This document shows positions 25,382 to 33,983 of a stretch of DNA of 50,457 bases, piece after piece. Position numbers and translations under genes: made by a program. This DNA comes from an uncultured Lachnospiraceae bacterium (GTDB taxonomy: Bacteria; Bacillota; Clostridia; Lachnospirales; Lachnospiraceae), in the NCBI GenBank assembly GCA_910586615.1, contig CAJUJP010000023.1:13593-64049 (forward strand), given 5' to 3'. Each line of letters opens with the position of its first letter. Position 1 is the first letter of the stretch. The notes under the pieces were generated by a model. It saw only the letters and a program-made list of their open reading frames with translations. It was not told where the DNA came from and ran no database searches.

Positions 25382-26911
25382 ATGACATCGCAAATCTGTA
25401 TTATCATTGCAATCCTTGTCTATCTGATGGGCATGATCTTCATCGGCATATCCTATTCCAAGAAGAATACCCAGGCAGATGACTTCTATCTTGGCGGCCG
25501 GAAATTAGGCCCGCTGGTAACTGCCATGAGCGCAGAAGCCTCCGACATGAGCAGTTATCTGCTGATGGGTCTTCCCGGACTCGCCTATATATCAGGTATT
25601 GCAGACGTAGGCTGGACCGCCATCGGTCTTGCACTGGGCACATACTTTAACTGGCTGTTCGTCTCCAAAAGAATCCGCCGCTATTCCAGCAGACTGGGGG
25701 CCATCACGATCCCCGACTTTTTTGCCAGAAGATACGGTGACGACAAACATATCCTGACCTGTATCGCCGCCGTGATCATTGTGATCTTCTTTGTGCCTTA
25801 TACAGCTTCCGGCTTCGCCGCCTGCGGCAAGCTTTTCAGCACACTGTTCGGCATGAATTATATGACAGCCATGCTGCTCAGCGCGGCAGTTATCGTGCTG
25901 TACTGCACTCTGGGCGGTTTCCTTGCTGTAAGTACCACAGATCTTATTCAGGGCATTACCATGACAATAGCACTTGTTATTGTTGTTGGCTTCGGCGCTG
26001 TCGTAACCGGCGGCTTCGACACAGTCATCTCCAATGCCCAGGAACTTCCCGGCTATCTGAGTATGGTGCAGACTTATGTTGCGGACACCGCATCCGCCAG
26101 ACCCTATACGGTACTCACAATCGTGTCCACACTGGCCTGGGGACTGGGTTACTTCGGTATGCCTCACATCCTGCTCAGATTCATGGCCATCGAGGATGAA
26201 AACAAATTGAAGATTTCCCGCCGGATCGCTACTGTATGGGTAGTCATCTCCATGGCTGTCGCCGTATTGATCGGTGTCATCGGATACAGCATGTCACAGG
26301 CCGGCATCATTCCGACACTGGAAGGCAATAATTCCGAAACTGTTATCGTTCAGATTGCGTCCGTTCTGAGTACTCACGGGGTGATTCCTGCATTGATTGC
26401 AGGTGTTATTCTCGCTGGCATACTGGCGGCAACAATGTCAACCGCCGATTCACAGCTTCTGGCGGCTGCTTCCAGTATCTCCCAGAATCTGGTACAGGAT
26501 TTCGGTAAAAAGAAGCTGGATACGAAGGTTTCCCTTCTCATTGCACGGATCACGGTCATCGTTATTTCCCTGATCGCCGTAGTGATCGCCCAGAATCCTG
26601 ACAGTTCCATTTTCAAGATCGTGTCCTTTGCATGGGCCGGTTTCGGCGCTGCCTTCGGTCCTGTAGTTCTGCTGGCGCTGTTCTGGAAACGCTCCAACAG
26701 ACAGGGGGCACTTGCCGGTATGATCGCCGGCGGCATCATGGTTTTTGTCTGGAAATACGGTATTGCAACGCTGGGCGGCATTTTCGCCATCTACGAGCTG
26801 CTTCCCGCTTTCCTGATCGCGCTGGCAGTAAATGTGATCGTATCGCTTCTGACAGCAGCGCCTGACGCTAAGCTCGTGAAGACTTTTGAAGAAGTGAATG
26901 CAAAGAACTAA
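25382..26911 (+). CDS. putP: Sodium:solute symporter, PutP (sodium/proline) type
   Basis: The 509-residue protein has about 13 membrane segments of the SSS family. Diagnostic stretches are ADDFYLGGRKLGPLVTAMSA, EASDMSSYLLMGLPGLAY (helix 2 sodium/proline region), the SSS signature around YCTLGGFLAVSTTDLIQG, and ILAATMSTADSQLLAAASSI, where conserved Ser/Thr residues help bind sodium. It couples sodium influx to uptake of proline or a related solute. AGAGGAG lies just before the ATG. Substrate assignment within the family is probable, not proven. Confidence 0.88.
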   Translation: MTSQICIIIAILVYLMGMIFIGISYSKKNTQADDFYLGGRKLGPLVTAMSAEASDMSSYLLMGLPGLAYISGIADVGWTAIGLALGTYFNWLFVSKRIRRYSSRLGAITIPDFFARRYGDDKHILTCIAAVIIVIFFVPYTASGFAACGKLFSTLFGMNYMTAMLLSAAVIVLYCTLGGFLAVSTTDLIQGITMTIALVIVVGFGAVVTGGFDTVISNAQELPGYLSMVQTYVADTASARPYTVLTIVSTLAWGLGYFGMPHILLRFMAIEDENKLKISRRIATVWVVISMAVAVLIGVIGYSMSQAGIIPTLEGNNSETVIVQIASVLSTHGVIPALIAGVILAGILAATMSTADSQLLAAASSISQNLVQDFGKKKLDTKVSLLIARITVIVISLIAVVIAQNPDSSIFKIVSFAWAGFGAAFGPVVLLALFWKRSNRQGALAGMIAGGIMVFVWKYGIATLGGIFAIYELLPAFLIALAVNVIVSLLTAAPDAKLVKTFEEVNAKN

Positions 26912-26926
26912 CCGGATACGACGAAA

Positions 26927-26959
26927 AAGACCGCTCTCCATACACAGGAAGGCGGTCTT
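26927..26959. terminator. Hairpin terminator after the symporter gene
   Basis: AAGACCGC and GCGGTCTT form an eight-bp stem 16 bases past the stop at 26911. The minus strand has five T residues after the stem and the plus strand only a mixed T-rich tail, so it may work in both directions. Confidence 0.65.
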
Positions 26960-26994
26960 CTATATTTACGGTACAGGAAATTCCCCCGCTTATT

Positions 26995-27054
26995 CGAGTC
27001 CGCGAAGCGGAACTCGCAATCGAACTTGTTCGATTTGTTATTTGCGAAGCAAAT
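26995..27054. repeat. Three consecutive short hairpins in a convergent intergenic region
   Basis: Three stem-loops follow one another almost without spacer: CGAGTCCGC-GAA-GCGGAACTCG (26995-27016), AATCGAAC-TT-GTTCGATT (27018-27035) and ATTTGC-GAA-GCAAAT (27040-27054), then a T-run. Two of them share the GAA loop. They lie between the symporter stop and the alarmone synthetase stop. Confidence 0.7.
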
Positions 27055-27072
27055 TACTTTTTTTATCTGCCC

Positions 27073-27861
27073 TTATTCACTGATCGCAATATCTATTCTG
27101 CTCAGTTTCTCCATCAGGATTTCTTCTTCCGTGGGAATATCTTCTGAAAGCTCAATCTGCCTGCGCACCTGCCACATCTGCTGATCAATATCCGCAATCT
27201 GGTGGGCACATTCTGTCAGCTTCTCTACGATCTCCCGCTGATTCGGTACTTCCTGCTTATATTTGAGCTGATGTTCCAGACTGGCCCAGAAATCCATCGC
27301 AATGGTTCGAATCTGAACCTCCACCGCCATATCTCTTGTCTGGTCCGAGAAAAACACCGGCACGCTCACGATCATATGATAACTGCGGTATCCATTGGGC
27401 TTCGGGTGCTTGATATAGTCTTTCTCTTTGATCACCGTGATGTCATCCTGCTTCGCCAGCGCCTGCGCCAGCACATAAATATCATCGACATAAGAGCATA
27501 CGACCCGTATTCCGGCCACATCATAAAGATTGTTCTCCACGTTCTCCAACGTAAAATCAAGCTGCTTGCGTGCAAGCTTGTTCATAATGCTGGTACTGCT
27601 CTTCAGTCTGGAACTGATGGATGTGATCGGATTGCGCTGATACCGCACATTAAACTCCGAATTCAGCACATCAAACTTCGTCCTTACTTCCTTGATCGCG
27701 CAGCTGTACCGCATACGCATCTCCTTGTAATCCACTACAGTACCTACCATCTTCTTGCGACGGTCATAAATTGATTTATCCACCTGCGGAAACACCATCA
27801 TCTCTGCCTGTTCTGTTCCCGCACCCATATCATCCAATGGGAAAAAGGGATTTACACTCAT
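27073..27861 (-). CDS. Small alarmone synthetase (RelQ-like (p)ppGpp synthetase)
   Basis: From the ATG at 27861 the protein has 262 residues; GGAGG sits 13 bases upstream, a little far, and the open frame to 27918 has no better start. Only the RelA/SpoT synthetase domain is present, with no HD hydrolase, TGS or ACT domains. Visible motifs are SRLKSSTSIMNKL, YDVAGIRVVCSYVDDIYVLA, the substrate loop KHPKPNGYRSYHMIV and the catalytic VEVQIRTIAMDFWASLEHQL. It transfers pyrophosphate from ATP to GTP or GDP during stress. The N-terminal extension of about 45 residues is longer than in many RelQ proteins. Confidence 0.88.
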   Translation of the reverse strand: MSVNPFFPLDDMGAGTEQAEMMVFPQVDKSIYDRRKKMVGTVVDYKEMRMRYSCAIKEVRTKFDVLNSEFNVRYQRNPITSISSRLKSSTSIMNKLARKQLDFTLENVENNLYDVAGIRVVCSYVDDIYVLAQALAKQDDITVIKEKDYIKHPKPNGYRSYHMIVSVPVFFSDQTRDMAVEVQIRTIAMDFWASLEHQLKYKQEVPNQREIVEKLTECAHQIADIDQQMWQVRRQIELSEDIPTEEEILMEKLSRIDIAISE

Positions 27862-28085
27862 TCTCTTCTTTTGTCCTCCATGAAAGCTTATTCGTTTCAT
27901 CGCCATGCACATACACATGGCATGTACCGGTCAGACGCATCCCCGGACAGCGGAAGCCATGTTCTGTATCCCCTGGACACATCACTGGGGAAAGCCGCCT
28001 GATCGCTGCATACTGTTACTATAGCTCGGAAAGGACTCGAAAACAATAAACGTATTGTTAAATTTGTATAAAAATATAAAGCCGC

Positions 28086-28784
28086 TTACGAGAAAAAGTT
28101 AAAATAATTTCCACGGCTGCCGTAACCGTTAAACAAATTACTGTAAGCCGTGCTGGCTTCCGCCTTCATACTCCGCTCCGCTGTTGATTCCACAGAATCT
28201 GCCCAGAGAGACGCCCTTCCCGCAAAACTGCCGCTGCCATGCCATACCTTCTCAAGCGTCTCCAAATCAGTCTCTGCAAGCTTCTTATCATCCACGCTTA
28301 ACGTTCCGTCGCTGTTCCTCTTCACACCACAGGAAGCCAGTTCAGAACTGCTCAGACTGGACATGCTGTTGAATTGATGCAGATAAACTTCTTCTGTTCT
28401 TGAGCCTGATTCCTTCAGATTCTCAATCATTTTATTATACTGCCCCACAAATCCCTTCACGCTGGACACAATTTCGTCGGTCTTCCCGCTTTCTTTTGCT
28501 TTAGCAAAAAGAGAAGTATCACTCTTGTCCGTCAGGCGATCTGCATAATCCATAACCTGTTCTGCATGATATTTCATATTCTGATATAGCTTCTCCGTAC
28601 CGGCCGAATTTTTCACCAGATTGCTGTAAGCATTATTATTCTTGGCTGCAGTCAGCAGTGCGTTTCTGCTGCTTCTCTTACTCTTGCTGCTTCTGCTCAA
28701 GGCACGCTGCAGTAGAGAAGACGTACCATTCACCCCGTTATTCCCGTTTAACAATGCACTCATGTAATTTCTTGTGACTCTCAT
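28086..28784 (-). CDS. Secreted/flagellar-like protein resembling the C-terminal part of FliD
   Basis: The ATG at 28784 (GGGAGAGGT just upstream) gives 232 residues. There is no signal peptide. The first about 60 residues are Ser/Asn/Arg-rich and probably disordered. A helical segment follows (EKLYQNMKYHAEQVMDYADR). The stretch LASCGVKRNSDGTLSVDDKK, LAETDLETLEKVWHG and the following SFAGRASLWADSV resemble the C-terminal signature of the flagellar cap protein FliD (GI...DGTLS.D..KL...). No flagellar genes are nearby. It may be an orphan filament- or surface-related protein exported by the flagellar apparatus, if the cell has one. A CGATAT-type -10 lies at 28902-28907. Confidence 0.6.
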   Translation of the reverse strand: MRVTRNYMSALLNGNNGVNGTSSLLQRALSRSSKSKRSSRNALLTAAKNNNAYSNLVKNSAGTEKLYQNMKYHAEQVMDYADRLTDKSDTSLFAKAKESGKTDEIVSSVKGFVGQYNKMIENLKESGSRTEEVYLHQFNSMSSLSSSELASCGVKRNSDGTLSVDDKKLAETDLETLEKVWHGSGSFAGRASLWADSVESTAERSMKAEASTAYSNLFNGYGSRGNYFNFFS

Positions 28785-28901
28785 ATGACCTCTCCCTTCT
28801 GTCTGCACAATATGAAGGTATCCTGCTGTTGTGTTCCGCATCATGCCTGATCTCGTGCAAAATGCAGCTTAAACAGCGGCATCTCATTACCTTCAATCAT
28901 T

Positions 28902-28907
28902 ATATCG
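28902..28907 (-). promoter_or_regulatory. Possible -10 element (TACGATATAAT) before the FliD-like gene
   Basis: Minus-strand TACGATATAAT contains both a sigma-D-like CGATAT and a sigma-A-like TATAAT. No good -35 is spaced for either. It is listed because the two neighbouring genes have clearer CCGATA elements. Confidence 0.35.
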
Positions 28908-28968
28908 TAATCTGTTCCAAAGAATAAAGACATTTGTAACCAATCGTTCTGTTTTAGTCATAAAGTTG

Positions 28969-30498
28969 TTACTGTTCTATCGCTTTATGATTCACGGGTC
29001 GATTGCAGTCAGGCTTTCCCTGCAGCATAATCGTCAAAATGAACCTGCCTCCTTCTTCCTCATTGTCTTTCACCTCGTACTGCATAATACCGTAATATTT
29101 CTCCGCACAGCTTCGCATATTGCTCATGCCCAGTCCGTGAATGCGCTGATCTTCCTTCGTGGACCGCAGTTCACCCTTCTCCACCTGCAGGTAGTTAACA
29201 TTACATGTGTTTTCTATCACCAGAAAAAACATTTTTCCCTTCACATAGCCTCTGAAACAGATGATCCGGCCGTCTGCTTCCGGCACTTTCCTGCACGCTT
29301 CAATGGCATTATCCAATGCGTTATTTAACAAAATCCCTAAATCAAATGCTTCAATGTCCAGGTTCTCCGGATAGAGCAGATCTCCTTCCATACGTATCTT
29401 CTCCTGACGGCATATCTGTCCCTTCCGATTTAAAATAACATCCGTTACAGGATTGCCGGTGCTGAATTGAAGCGAAAGCCCGGAAGCTGCCCGCTGCATG
29501 TTCTGCAGATACTGCTCTGCTTCCCGCCTTACCTGTTCCGGCATCTGCCCGCTTTTCACACTGGCCTGCATCAGTTGTTCCATATCAGCCACATAATTAT
29601 TGATATCATGGCGCATACCTCGAATTCCGTCATAAAGCTGTTCCAGTTCCCTGACATGATCGGTCATGTCTGAAAGCTGCTGTTTATAAAACATAAGATT
29701 ATTTTTCTGTTCCTCGGAACGCATCAACTCGCTGTAGATCTTCCTGCTGAAGACCGTACAGATCAGACATAATAATGCAATAACAGGCACTATCACATAC
29801 ATACTTTCATGTTTTTCATACAGGAATTCCACCTCAGTCCCCATCCTGCTGAAAAACGTTATCCGCCACAATACATCAAAGGCCATCCCGATCACCGGCG
29901 TCAGCATCAAAAACCACAGTCCCTGGCTGCTCAGTTCCGTCACCACTCCGGTCAGATAACGCCGGTACAGCCGAAGCACCACATACATTAAAAGCAGACA
30001 GCCAGCCGAGAACAGTACAGTGCCGCCCCATTGAACCTTCTGCATCTGCACATAAAACTCCTCCACTTTCATATCCTGAGCCAGCACCTTTTCAATGATG
30101 GAATCCAGACAACCGGCAACCAGAAGCGACCATACGCTGTGCAGCATAAACCGGGTCATCTCACGCACCGTATAAAATACAAGAAGCAGATAGAGCTTTG
30201 CCAGCCTTCTGCCCTGATACAGAAAATCCATTACCAGAAAACTGCATCCAAATATAACTGCAATTTTCACAATACTATAACTGCTGTTACTCATTTCTCC
30301 CGACGTTTCCTTATACAACAGCCTGTTCACCCACATAGACTGTGAAAGCCAGAAGCTCACCAGAAATGCCTGTAAGAAAAAAAGTACCCTTCCGACGGAA
30401 CGATACTTTTCCTTTAATATGATACTGTCTCTGCAAAAAAACAGCAAAAGCGCCGCCTGCGCCAAATATTCCGCCAGATCAAGCAAAACTGTCATCAT
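28969..30498 (-). CDS. GHKL-type sensor histidine kinase (AgrC-like)
   Basis: A 509-residue kinase. The first about 230 residues form six or seven membrane segments (TVLLDLAEYLAQAALLLFFC onward). A coiled linker (SEEQKNNLMFYKQQLSDMTD) leads to the H-box YDGIRGMRHDINNYVADMEQ (His of RHDINN). The GHKL ATPase follows: the N-box ILLNNALDNAIEACRKVPE and the G-box IHGLGMSNMRSCAEKYYGIM. Such kinases usually sense peptides or membrane signals and phosphorylate a LytTR regulator, and the partner is encoded 4 bp upstream. No agrB or agrD gene is visible nearby. Confidence 0.92.
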   Translation of the reverse strand: MMTVLLDLAEYLAQAALLLFFCRDSIILKEKYRSVGRVLFFLQAFLVSFWLSQSMWVNRLLYKETSGEMSNSSYSIVKIAVIFGCSFLVMDFLYQGRRLAKLYLLLVFYTVREMTRFMLHSVWSLLVAGCLDSIIEKVLAQDMKVEEFYVQMQKVQWGGTVLFSAGCLLLMYVVLRLYRRYLTGVVTELSSQGLWFLMLTPVIGMAFDVLWRITFFSRMGTEVEFLYEKHESMYVIVPVIALLCLICTVFSRKIYSELMRSEEQKNNLMFYKQQLSDMTDHVRELEQLYDGIRGMRHDINNYVADMEQLMQASVKSGQMPEQVRREAEQYLQNMQRAASGLSLQFSTGNPVTDVILNRKGQICRQEKIRMEGDLLYPENLDIEAFDLGILLNNALDNAIEACRKVPEADGRIICFRGYVKGKMFFLVIENTCNVNYLQVEKGELRSTKEDQRIHGLGMSNMRSCAEKYYGIMQYEVKDNEEEGGRFILTIMLQGKPDCNRPVNHKAIEQ

Positions 30499-30502
30499 AG
30501 GC

Positions 30503-31198
30503 CTACTCCTTCAGAAACCTGCAGTAAATCTTCACAAAATCACTGTACTTTTGTTTTGCCAGATAAATCCTGTCTCCCGATGCCACTGTAATGCTTTCAT
30601 GATCGTAGCCGCTGACTGCTGAAAGCGCCACCAGATAACCCCTGTGGCAGCGATAGAACCCTTCTCCCAGCACTTCCTCCAAATGGTTCATCCGCTCATA
30701 ATATTCCAGAGTTTCCGCCTTCATATGCAGGATTACTTTGCGTCCGCTGTTCTCCACATAAAGAATGTCTTCCACCGGAATCCTGCGGTGGCTTCCTTCC
30801 GCCTTGACTAACAGGTATCTGGGTACCGTGTTCTTCTTCTCAATCTCCTGCACGGCCCGTTTCAGAACACTTGTCATTTTATCCGGGTCTATAGGCTTCA
30901 TCAGATAATGAAATGCTCCCACATCAAAAGCATCAAAAACCTGTTCTTTTACTCCCGTCACGAAGATCAGAATAGCATCTGACAGTTCTCTTAACCGTTT
31001 CGCGGTCTCCATGCCATCCATTCCTTCCATTGCTATATCAAGAAGAACGATATCCGGACAATACCCGTCTTCTACATTTTCAATCAACTTCATCCCTGAA
31101 TCAAACTCACTTGTCTGTGCCTGAGAAAATTCCTTCTCAAGTAAGGTTCGAATCCTTTCTCTCCCTCTTACTTCGTCATCGCAAATCGCAACTCTCAT
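30503..31198 (-). CDS. LytTR-family response regulator (AgrA/VirR-like)
   Basis: The 231-residue protein has a receiver domain with acidic pocket CDDE (Asp 7/8), phospho-acceptor Asp 54 in DIVLLDIAMEGMDG, and the Thr/Lys pair in FVTGVKEQ and LMKPIDPDKM. The C-terminal LytTR DNA-binding domain (about 125-231) shows RRIPVEDILYVENSGRKVIL and RCHRGYLVALSAVSGYD. It forms a two-component system with the kinase gene that begins 4 bp downstream. LytTR regulators bind paired direct repeats; I could not assign one in the window. Confidence 0.93.
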   Translation of the reverse strand: MRVAICDDEVRGRERIRTLLEKEFSQAQTSEFDSGMKLIENVEDGYCPDIVLLDIAMEGMDGMETAKRLRELSDAILIFVTGVKEQVFDAFDVGAFHYLMKPIDPDKMTSVLKRAVQEIEKKNTVPRYLLVKAEGSHRRIPVEDILYVENSGRKVILHMKAETLEYYERMNHLEEVLGEGFYRCHRGYLVALSAVSGYDHESITVASGDRIYLAKQKYSDFVKIYCRFLKE

Positions 31199-31250
31199 GT
31201 TCCCCTCATATCCTCAGTCAGTTATCAGTGTAAACCACCATTCTGTTATT

Positions 31251-31274
31251 ATATCGGCAGAAAGATTCATTTTA
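31251..31274 (-). promoter_or_regulatory. Sigma-D-like promoter before the LytTR regulator
   Basis: Minus-strand GCCGATAT (31258-31251) is an exact match to the Bacillus sigma-D -10. TAAA lies 12 bp upstream (31274-31271), whereas the usual spacing is 14-16. TATAAT overlaps, so a sigma-A promoter is also possible. Confidence 0.4.
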
Positions 31275-31362
31275 TTCTTTTACATGTCATAAAATACGTC
31301 TTTTTTGTAACAAACGGCCTGGCTCTCTGTCACGAGCGGACCGGCCCGGTTTATTGCAACAA

Positions 31363-31395
31363 ACGGGAAAGCACACTGTAACGCGGCTTTCCCGT
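31363..31395 (-). terminator. Terminator of the coiled-coil gene
   Basis: ACGGGAAAGC and GCTTTCCCGT form a perfect ten-bp stem, followed by TTTGTT on the minus strand, 35 bp after the stop at 31430. Confidence 0.75.
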
Positions 31396-31429
31396 ACACA
31401 TTTTATATCTCCACAAAACAACCTAAACT

Positions 31430-32491
31430 TTACACTTCGTCGTCTACTATACTTCCTTTAAGGTCTTCTTCCAGAAGCTTCATCTTGTGAAGCATGTTCT
31501 TGATGTCAGACTGCACATCAGAAGTCGAACCGACACCACCCATGCCGGCATCCACCATATCTTCCAGAAGATCCGCATCCTCTCTGGAACGCTCTTCCGC
31601 ATCCTTGCGAAGCTCTTCCTGCTCCTCATTTTTCCGGCGGTTCTCTTCTATTCTGACTTCCACTTCCTCCTGGGACTCTTTTCTCTCATCGATCTTCTTT
31701 TCCTGCTCTGCCTTCTCCTCTGCTTTCTCCTTGGCTTCCTCTCTGGTTTCTTCCAGTTCCTCGTCCACATGATCCTTGGCCTCATCCATAAGCAGGCCGA
31801 TGGCCTCCTTGCTCGCCGCCGCCATCACTTTATCCGCCTTCTTCTGCCCATCCACCATTTCATGATATTTCAGCCTCTCCAGCCTGGTTTCACGGACAGC
31901 CCCATTGTATCCCACAATTTGGTCATTGATCGTGCGATTCCTGCGCTCAACCTCTCCTTGATAGCTGTCTATCGTCATACATCTCTGCTGATATTCTGTC
32001 AGCGGCTGTTCCTTTAATTCTTCAAGGCGTTTCTCCTCTTCTTCCGTAAGCGTTACACCAAACCCTCTCATATAGTCAGCCTCTTTCTCCAACAGTTCAA
32101 GATCTTTCTGCTCCTGAGAGTCCATCTCCACATCATACTCCTGCCGGAGCGCTTCCTTCTGTGCATCTCCTTCAGCAATCACATCCAGATTATCAGCCAT
32201 CTCCTGCCGAAGCTGCACCAGTTTATCCTTCATCTCCGCAACATTGCCGTCAATCTTCCGGTCACCATCCCAGGCATTTTGTACCATCTTCAGCGCCTGC
32301 TTCTGAGCACGCATTTTCCGCTGAGTGAGCATATCCTGCTGAAGTCCCAGATCTCCTGCAAAAATCGTCTTCCTGCCGCTTTGCTGCTCTTTCCCGCCTG
32401 CACGTCCGGCCGCTCTCTCTTCTGCTCTCGCTCTCGCCGCACTGCTGACGCTGATCACCTGATTCTCATTTCCGTTAGCTTTGATTACCAT
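31430..32491 (-). CDS. Long charged coiled-coil protein of unknown function
   Basis: The 353-residue cytosolic protein is almost entirely helical. The N-terminus is short and variable with an Ala/Arg stretch (AARARAEERAAGRAGGKEQQ). It continues as a continuous heptad-like region from about 60 to 310, including ELLEKEADYMRGFGVTLTEE and the very acidic/basic EETREEAKEKAEEKAEQEKK. It ends with a short amphipathic tail (SDIKNMLHKMKLLEEDLKG). I recognise no catalytic domain. A near-consensus sigma-D-type promoter precedes it (32626-32652), and it neighbours the FliD-like gene and the LytTR/GHKL pair. A motility- or cell-surface-related structural role is inferred. AGGGAGG lies upstream of the ATG. 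Confidence 0.7.
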   Translation of the reverse strand: MVIKANGNENQVISVSSAARARAEERAAGRAGGKEQQSGRKTIFAGDLGLQQDMLTQRKMRAQKQALKMVQNAWDGDRKIDGNVAEMKDKLVQLRQEMADNLDVIAEGDAQKEALRQEYDVEMDSQEQKDLELLEKEADYMRGFGVTLTEEEEKRLEELKEQPLTEYQQRCMTIDSYQGEVERRNRTINDQIVGYNGAVRETRLERLKYHEMVDGQKKADKVMAAASKEAIGLLMDEAKDHVDEELEETREEAKEKAEEKAEQEKKIDERKESQEEVEVRIEENRRKNEEQEELRKDAEERSREDADLLEDMVDAGMGGVGSTSDVQSDIKNMLHKMKLLEEDLKGSIVDDEV

Positions 32492-32625
32492 AAAAAAACC
32501 TCCCTGTTTTCTACGGGCAAACTCCTTTTTACCCGTCTGAAAATATTCCGCCGGTTCCGATTAGTCTTTCAGATAATTTAGTTATCCGAGTTTCTTAATT
32601 GCTGTTATTCATAATTCTATAAATA

Positions 32626-32652
32626 TTATCGGTTAAATGTATCATTTTCTTA
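32626..32652 (-). promoter_or_regulatory. Sigma-D/sigma-28-like promoter of the coiled-coil gene
   Basis: TAAG (32652-32649), 15 bp, then ACCGATAA (32633-32626) on the minus strand closely follows the TAAA-N15-GCCGATA(A/T) pattern of flagellar sigma factors. It lies 135 bp before the start codon. Apart from this and the terminator at 32795-32825, the 32492-32837 gap shows nothing. Confidence 0.5.
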
Positions 32653-32794
32653 ATAAGTATAAAGCCGATCTGTATGCTAATTCAAGACTAAAAATACACT
32701 TTTGGTATATGATTGCCCGTACAACAAATCGTTCCCTTCTAATACACCGGCGCAGGATAATTATTTCATATACAAAGCGGAACACTGAAACGTA

Positions 32795-32825
32795 AAAGAC
32801 CCTGCCGCACAGACAGAGCCTTTTT
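32795..32825 (-). terminator. Terminator of the DUF975 gene
   Basis: AAAGGCTCTG and CAGGGTCTTT pair over ten positions (two G-U wobbles) on the minus strand, ending in TTTT, shortly after the stop at 32838. Confidence 0.65.
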
Positions 32826-32837
32826 ATATTTGGATTA

Positions 32838-33848
32838 TTATATCTGGTCATCCCCGCCGTTCTGGTAAGTATGACTGTCCACGTTGTTCTGATAATTCTG
32901 GTCATTCTGATATGCCTGACCGTCCCAGCCGTTCTGATTGCTCTGACCAGTCTGATAGCCCTGGCCATCCCAGCCGTTCTGATAACTCTGGCTGTTCTGA
33001 TATCCCTGACCGTCCCAGCCGTTCTGATAACTCTGGCTGTTCTGATATCCCTGGCCGTCCCAGCCGTTCTGATAACTCTGGTCATTCTGATATCCCTGGC
33101 CATTCCAGCCGTTCTGATAGCTCTGATTGTTCTGATACCCCTGGCCATCCCAACCCTGGCCCCGTCCGCCGAATGTGATTTCCTTCAATGCCACATAAAG
33201 TTCAGCACCAGTCATGGAAACATAGGGATTCACATAGAAAATCGCAAGAATGCCGCAGGTGAATACGCTCAGAATCATCCATCCCAGGAAGGAAAGATCC
33301 AGCACAAACGCCGCCCATTTGTTACCGTCCATCATCTGTCTGCTCATGTCAAATGCTTCTCTGGAACTGATTTCCGGATTCTCTGCCAGTATATAGGGAA
33401 TCATACGGTACTCATATCCTTTGATGATCCCTGGCACAATAAACAGCAGCGTCCAGAGAAAGATATACAATTGTTTCAAGAACATCGTCTTTACAATGTT
33501 CATGTAGGAATGGCTGAATCCATATCCCAGTTCTCCCAGCTCAGCTTTCTGGTAATGGCTGACCACAAAGAAACGCTGCGCACCTATTTCCAGCGGATGA
33601 AACAAAAAAATGGTAACCCCCAGAGCCAGCACTATAAAAATGGAAAACATCACCAGCATACTAAACAGAAATGACGGCGACATATACCTGTAATAATCAG
33701 ACTGTGCCGCATTACGCACCGAAGAATTGCCCACAGATGTACCACTGCCGTTGACAAATGCAAGCACCATCCCTACCAGCACCATTTTCCAGTAATTAAA
33801 TTGAAAAAAGTTTCTCGCGTTCTCTTTCAATTCCGCCCTTGTCCACAT
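32838..33848 (-). CDS. DUF975 membrane protein with a Q/N-rich repeat tail
   Basis: A 336-residue protein. Residues 1 to about 225 match the DUF975 family: MWTRAELKENARNFFQFNYW, membrane helices around 22-40, 62-85 and 130-150, a conserved IIKGYEYRMIPYILAENP and REAFDMSRQMMDGNKWAAFV. DUF975 proteins are integral membrane proteins of unknown role. The tail (about 226-336) is an array of about six 15-residue units of the type GWDGQGYQNSQSYQN, rich in Gly, Gln, Asn and Tyr, made by a 45-bp DNA repeat. The tail is cytosolic or extracellular depending on topology and resembles low-complexity, prion-like or adhesive sequences. Confidence 0.85.
   Translation of the reverse strand: MWTRAELKENARNFFQFNYWKMVLVGMVLAFVNGSGTSVGNSSVRNAAQSDYYRYMSPSFLFSMLVMFSIFIVLALGVTIFLFHPLEIGAQRFFVVSHYQKAELGELGYGFSHSYMNIVKTMFLKQLYIFLWTLLFIVPGIIKGYEYRMIPYILAENPEISSREAFDMSRQMMDGNKWAAFVLDLSFLGWMILSVFTCGILAIFYVNPYVSMTGAELYVALKEITFGGRGQGWDGQGYQNNQSYQNGWNGQGYQNDQSYQNGWDGQGYQNSQSYQNGWDGQGYQNSQSYQNGWDGQGYQTGQSNQNGWDGQAYQNDQNYQNNVDSHTYQNGGDDQI
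32890..33165. repeat. 45-bp tandem repeat encoding the Q/N-rich tail
   Basis: About six tandem 45-bp units with the core cagccgttctgataactctg (plus-strand view). Units differ by a few substitutions that mostly swap N/D/S codons. The array keeps frame in the DUF975 gene; copy number is likely to vary between strains. Confidence 0.85.
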
Positions 33849-33983
33849 AACTCCACTCTCCTCTCACACATTTACACAGTATTCTATGCACAAAAACAGC
33901 TGTTTATTGCCTTCTTCTGCTGTTATAGCTACTGTAGTATACTTTAATATATTAATTGTTACAGTGCAAGAAAAAATTTGCGG

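Noticed and set aside
25592..26790. Minus-strand ORFs opposite the PutP-like gene
   Set aside because: Antisense shadows of a well-supported symporter; unlikely amino-acid composition.
28969..31198. A complete agr quorum-sensing system
   Set aside because: Only the AgrC-like kinase and AgrA-like regulator are present; no AgrB protease or AgrD peptide gene was found nearby.
32642..33148. Arg-rich repeat ORF on the minus strand (ARGIRTIRAIRTAG type)
   Set aside because: It is the shifted frame of the 45-bp repeat array in the DUF975 gene; the repeat creates a long open frame automatically, and there is no ribosome site.
32871..33674. Long hydrophobic plus-strand ORF opposite the DUF975 gene
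   Set aside because: Antisense shadow; the Val/Leu/Ile pattern is the complement of the Gln/Asn codon repeat.
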